Assembly: GCF_014042345.1 (NCBI RefSeq)
Contig: NZ_JACEZT010000006.1
Coordinates: 186,001-250,000 of the forward strand
Reading direction: 5' to 3'
DNA: 64,000 bases
From: Rugamonas brunnea
GTDB lineage: Bacteria > Pseudomonadota > Gammaproteobacteria > Burkholderiales > Burkholderiaceae_D
Under the pieces are notes generated by a model. The model worked only from the letters and a program-made list of their open reading frames with translations. It had not been told where the DNA came from and made no database searches. Of the stretch, positions 60,715-64,000 are shown piece by piece; position 1 is the stretch's first letter; each line of letters begins with the position of its first letter. A program made the position numbers and the translations under genes.

Positions 60715-61557
60715 ATGGACACTAGCGACAACGCCGTCTTGCTGGCGCGCCGCGAAGGCGCCGTGTTGTACCTGACGATCAACCGTCCCGAAGCACGCAA
60801 CGCCATGAACGCGCAGGTGCTGGAAGAACTGATCGCCACGTTCGAAGCGGTCGCCGCCTGCCCCGATGTGCGGGCTGTGGTGCTGCGCGGCGCCGGCGGC
60901 AATTTCTGCGCGGGCGGTGACGTGAAGGATTTCGTCCGTTTGCGCAGGCAGGAGGCCGCGCCGGGCACAGATCCCGTGGCCGCGTTCAACCGCCGTTTCG
61001 GCGCCTTGCTGGAACTGGCCAACAGCGTGCCGCAAGCGGTCATCGTCTTGGCAGAGGGCGCGGTGCTGGGCGGCGGCTTCGGCCTGGCCTGCGTGGCCGA
61101 TGTGACCATCGCCCGCAATGACGCCAGCTTTGGCCTGCCCGAGACCAGCCTGGGCGTGGTCCCGGCCCAGATCGCGCCGTTCGTCGTGCAGCGCATCGGC
61201 CTGTCGCAGGCGCGCCGGCTGGGCATGTGCGGCGGACGGTTCAACGGCGCCGAGGCGTATCGCCTGGGGCTGGCCCATTTTGTCGAGCACAGTGACGCCG
61301 GCATGGCCGCCCGCGAGGAGCAGGTGCTGGCGCAGGTTATGCGCTGCGCGCCGGGGGCGAACGCCATGACCAAACAGATCATGCTGGCCGTGGGCAGCGA
61401 GCCCTTGGGACAGGTGCTGGACCGGGCGGCCACGCTGTTCTCGGCCGCCTTGAGCGGGCCGGAAGCGGCCGAAGGCACGCAGGCGTTCGTGGAAAAGCGG
61501 CTGCCGCAGTGGGCGGCGGCCGGCAACGTGGAGACGGGTGAAGCTGATGTTCGATAA
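60715..61557 (+). CDS. Enoyl-CoA hydratase/isomerase-family protein (LiuC/AtuE-like)
   Basis: 280 residues. The oxyanion loops are GAGGNFCAGGDVKDF and EGAVLGGGFGLACVADVTIA, with a catalytic glutamate in FGLPETSLGVVPAQIAP. In the liu and atu paths the equivalent enzyme hydrates the carboxylated product (methylglutaconyl-CoA or isohexenylglutaconyl-CoA). The biotin carboxylase gene start overlaps its 3' end by 11 bases. AGGAGGAGC precedes the ATG. Confidence 0.88.
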   Translation: MDTSDNAVLLARREGAVLYLTINRPEARNAMNAQVLEELIATFEAVAACPDVRAVVLRGAGGNFCAGGDVKDFVRLRRQEAAPGTDPVAAFNRRFGALLELANSVPQAVIVLAEGAVLGGGFGLACVADVTIARNDASFGLPETSLGVVPAQIAPFVVQRIGLSQARRLGMCGGRFNGAEAYRLGLAHFVEHSDAGMAAREEQVLAQVMRCAPGANAMTKQIMLAVGSEPLGQVLDRAATLFSAALSGPEAAEGTQAFVEKRLPQWAAAGNVETGEADVR

Positions 61558-63559
61558 AGTCCTGATCGCCAATCGCGGCGAGATCGCGCTGCGCGTGATC
61601 CGCGCCTGCAAAAAGCTGGGCTACGCCACGGTGGCGGTCTATTCGGAGGCGGATCGCGATGCCTTGCATGTGGCGGAGGCTGATGCGGCCGTGGCGATCG
61701 GCCCCGCGCCGGCCGCGCAATCCTATCTGGTGATCGACAAGCTGGTGCAGGCGGCGCTGGACACGGGCTGCGGCGCCATCCATCCCGGCTATGGTTTCCT
61801 GTCCGAGAGCGCGGCGTTCGCGCGCGCCGTACAGGCGGCGGGTCTGGTGTTCATCGGCCCGGACCCCGAGGCCATCGCCGCGATGGGCAACAAGAGCAAC
61901 GCCAAGGCCCTGATGCTGGAAGCGGGCGTGCCGTGCGTGCCCGGCTACCAGGGCAGCGACCAGGACGACGCGCACCTGGCCGCGCAGGCGCTGAAAATCG
62001 GCTTGCCCGTGATGGTGAAGGCGGCCGCTGGCGGTGGCGGGCGTGGCATGCGTCTGGTGCAGGATGAGGCGCAACTCGCCGCCGCCATCGTCTCCGCGCG
62101 CAGCGAAGCCGCCAATGCCTTCGGCGATGGTCAGCTGCTGATCGAAAAGGCCGTGCTCAATGCGCGCCACGTGGAGATCCAGGTGTTCGGCGACCGGCAC
62201 GGCAATGTCGTCCACATCGGCGAGCGCGATTGCTCGGTCCAGCGCCGTCACCAGAAAGTGGTGGAGGAGTGCCCCAGTCCTGCCGTGGACGACGTGCTGC
62301 GCATGCGCATGGGCGCGGCCGCCGTGGCCGCCGCGCGCGCGGTGCGCTACGTGGGCGCGGGCACAGTGGAATTCATGCTGGCCGGGGACGGGCAGTTCTA
62401 CTTCCTGGAGATGAACACGCGGCTGCAGGTCGAGCATCCTGTGACCGAGATCGTATACGACCTTGATCTGGTGGAATGGCAGTTGCGCGTGGCGCAGGGG
62501 GAGCCTTTGCCACTTGCGCAGGATGCGTTGCTGGCGCGACGCAAAGGCTGGGCCATCGAGGTGCGTCTGTGCACGGAGGAGCCGGCCCATGGTTTCGTGC
62601 CGCAGACGGGAACCTTGCTGGCGTGGCGGCCGGCGGCGGGACCGCGGATGCGCATCGACCACGGCTTGCGCGAGGGCGGCGTGATCGCGCCACATTATGA
62701 TTCCATGCAGGCCAAGCTGATCGCCAGCGGCGGCGACCGCGAACAGGCGCGCCGCACGCTGCTGCGGATGCTGGACGAGACGGTGCTGTTGGGTGTCGCG
62801 AGCAACCGGGATTTCCTGCGGCAGGTTGTCGCGCATCCGGCCTTCGCATCGGGTACGTTCTCGACGGATTTCATCGCCCGTCACTTCCCGGCAGGTCAGT
62901 TGACCGCCGCGTTGGCGGGCGACAAAGTGCACCGTGCCTTGGCCGCGCTGCTGTTCTACCGGCAGGATGCCGATGTGCTGGCCCAAAGTGCGGGGCTCGA
63001 TGGTGAGCTGATCGCGTGGCAAAGCTCCGCGTCCGCCGAAGTGCCGGTGCGGCTTAAATGCGGCGACAGCGTGGCCAGGACCAGCGTACGCCCGTGTGGC
63101 GGTGGACGCTATGAAGTTCAGTCGGAGGAGGGCGGCGTCACGCTGGAACTGGACTGCGCTGGCCCGGTTGTTCGTTTTGTTCAAGATGGCGTGGCGCAGA
63201 CTGCGTACGTTGCGCGCGCCGGTACGACGCTGTGGCTAAGCTGCCGGGGCGCGACGTGCGCCTATGAAGACGTGACGCTGGCGCCCGCCGTCCGCAGCGA
63301 TGCCGCCAGCGATGGCCGCGTGCTTGCGCCGATGGATGGCAAGATCATTGCGGTGCTGATGGAGGCCGGCGCGGTTGTCGCGAAGGGGCAAGTGCTGGCC
63401 GTGCTGGAAGCAATGAAGATGGAGTTTTCCGTGACCAGCCAGGTGGACGGCGTGATCGACAACATGCCCTGCAAGGTCGGCCAGCAAGTCAAGGCCCGCC
63501 AGTTACTGATGACGGTGCGGGGCCATGTCCCCGGATCGGGGACGGAATCGGGCACATAA
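61547..63559 (+). CDS. Acyl-CoA carboxylase, biotin carboxylase/BCCP (alpha) subunit
   Basis: 670 residues: biotin carboxylase domain (1-445) with LIANRGEIALRVIRACKKLG, the ATP-grasp glycine loop KAAAGGGGRGMRLV and QVEHPVTEIVYDLDLVEWQLRVAQG; a BT linker domain; and a C-terminal biotinyl domain with LEAMKMEFSV, the lysine that carries biotin. It matches LiuD/AtuF alpha subunits. The ATG at 61547 overlaps the hydratase end; a GTG three codons earlier is possible. Confidence 0.92.
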   Translation: MFDKVLIANRGEIALRVIRACKKLGYATVAVYSEADRDALHVAEADAAVAIGPAPAAQSYLVIDKLVQAALDTGCGAIHPGYGFLSESAAFARAVQAAGLVFIGPDPEAIAAMGNKSNAKALMLEAGVPCVPGYQGSDQDDAHLAAQALKIGLPVMVKAAAGGGGRGMRLVQDEAQLAAAIVSARSEAANAFGDGQLLIEKAVLNARHVEIQVFGDRHGNVVHIGERDCSVQRRHQKVVEECPSPAVDDVLRMRMGAAAVAAARAVRYVGAGTVEFMLAGDGQFYFLEMNTRLQVEHPVTEIVYDLDLVEWQLRVAQGEPLPLAQDALLARRKGWAIEVRLCTEEPAHGFVPQTGTLLAWRPAAGPRMRIDHGLREGGVIAPHYDSMQAKLIASGGDREQARRTLLRMLDETVLLGVASNRDFLRQVVAHPAFASGTFSTDFIARHFPAGQLTAALAGDKVHRALAALLFYRQDADVLAQSAGLDGELIAWQSSASAEVPVRLKCGDSVARTSVRPCGGGRYEVQSEEGGVTLELDCAGPVVRFVQDGVAQTAYVARAGTTLWLSCRGATCAYEDVTLAPAVRSDAASDGRVLAPMDGKIIAVLMEAGAVVAKGQVLAVLEAMKMEFSVTSQVDGVIDNMPCKVGQQVKARQLLMTVRGHVPGSGTESGT

Positions 63560-63588
63560 CAAAATTCTCCGGCACCGGGGCGGTCGAT

Positions 63589-64000
63589 TCAAGCCGGCGC
63601 GTGCTGGGCGACCGTCTCCAGCACCACATCGCGCAGCCGTCCGACCACCGGGCCGGGGTCCGCTTCGCTGAACAGGAGGTCCAGCCCGACCTTGGGCAGC
63701 GTGGGCAGGGCCGGCGTATCGTGCGTGCGCAGCCGCGATGGCAAGCCCACCTCCGTGCGCACCGTCACCCCCAGCCCCGCCGCCACGGCAGCCCACACGC
63801 CGCCCAGACTGGGACTGGTGAACGCCACACGCCAGGCGATGCCGGCTTTATCCAGCGCCTGGGTGGCCGCCGTGCGCATCAGGCAAGGCGCGTCGAACAG
63901 CACCAGCGGCAAGGGCTCCGGACCGGCGATCAATGACTGCGGATCGCAGTCTTGCGCGCCTATCCAGCGCATCGGCGTTTCGCCCACCGCTTCGGCATGC
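63589..64000 (-). CDS. LysR-family regulator, C-terminal part (truncated by window edge)
   Basis: The reading frame stays open to the right edge, so the N-terminal helix-turn-helix is outside the window. What is visible is the distal half of a LysR effector domain (RWIGAQDCD, PLPLVLFDAPCLMRTAA, AVAAGLGVTVRTEVGLPSRL). It converges on the carboxylase operon with a 29-base gap. Its target is unknown. Confidence 0.75.
   Translation of the reverse strand, partial: HAEAVGETPMRWIGAQDCDPQSLIAGPEPLPLVLFDAPCLMRTAATQALDKAGIAWRVAFTSPSLGGVWAAVAAGLGVTVRTEVGLPSRLRTHDTPALPTLPKVGLDLLFSEADPGPVVGRLRDVVLETVAQHAPA

Noticed and set aside
59029..61611. 860-codon minus-strand open frame opposite the carboxylase genes
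   Set aside because: Antisense shadow with His/Arg/Gly-rich composition and no domain.

Overview
The window is GC-rich, densely coded DNA from a Gram-negative chromosome. General porins, an OprB-type porin, an RND efflux trio, a MASE3 GGDEF-EAL protein, several aromatic and acyl-CoA catabolic operons and the codon bias all point to a Burkholderiales betaproteobacterium. Oxalobacteraceae (Massilia/Duganella-like) is my best guess by general resemblance, not by a search. I see no rRNA, tRNA, prophage, IS element or CRISPR array. Both ends are cut inside genes: a Bcr/CflA-type transporter on the left and a LysR regulator on the right.

Layout. 0.5-6.3 kb: a probable quinate/shikimate operon (HPPD-like VOC protein, shikimate dehydrogenase-like protein, TIM-barrel 3-dehydroshikimate dehydratase, type II dehydroquinase, porin, MHS-type transporter) that should funnel hydroaromatics to protocatechuate. 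6.5-15.2 kb: acyl-CoA synthetase, a palindromic intergenic repeat, an AroP/PheP-type permease, a GST, two tandem periplasmic binding-protein paralogues, and a divergent Nramp-like transporter co-directional with an OprB-type porin. 15.6-22.9 kb: a very large DUF748 protein, a Tat-exported DUF885 protein, and an overlapping alpha/beta-hydrolase/phosphoribosyltransferase pair.

23.0-28.4 kb: acetate-CoA ligase-like gene, E1 alpha, E1 beta, E2 and a small acyl carrier protein, tightly coupled and preceded by a perfect FNR/ANR box (TTGATGTAGATCAA). The divergent phosphoribosyltransferase gene has its own weaker FNR-like box with the same spacing to a shared TACATT hexamer. I regard this as the most interesting uncharacterised module. 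28.4-34.3 kb: NodT-MFP-RND efflux pump with its own promoter. 34.4-40.6 kb: 3-hydroxybenzoate degradation through gentisate (6-monooxygenase, gentisate dioxygenase, fumarylpyruvate hydrolase, transporter, maleylpyruvate isomerase) with a divergent LysR regulator.

40.6-43.7 kb: a fatty acyl-CoA reductase plus WS/DGAT pair, a minimal wax-ester pathway. 44.2-48.2 kb: a MASE3-GGDEF-EAL protein facing an Aer-like PAS chemoreceptor. 48.6-55.9 kb: a LAL-family LuxR regulator divergent from a beta-oxidation operon (acyl-CoA dehydrogenase, thiolase, FadB-like), closed by a strong terminator. 56.0-63.6 kb: a liu/atu-like operon (BKACE, SDR, acyl-CoA dehydrogenase, biotin-dependent carboxylase subunits, enoyl-CoA hydratase) behind a perfect palindromic operator overlapping its -35 element. 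It lacks an HMG-CoA lyase but has a BKACE, so its substrate is open.

Functions are assigned from motifs and recognised family resemblance; no database search was possible.
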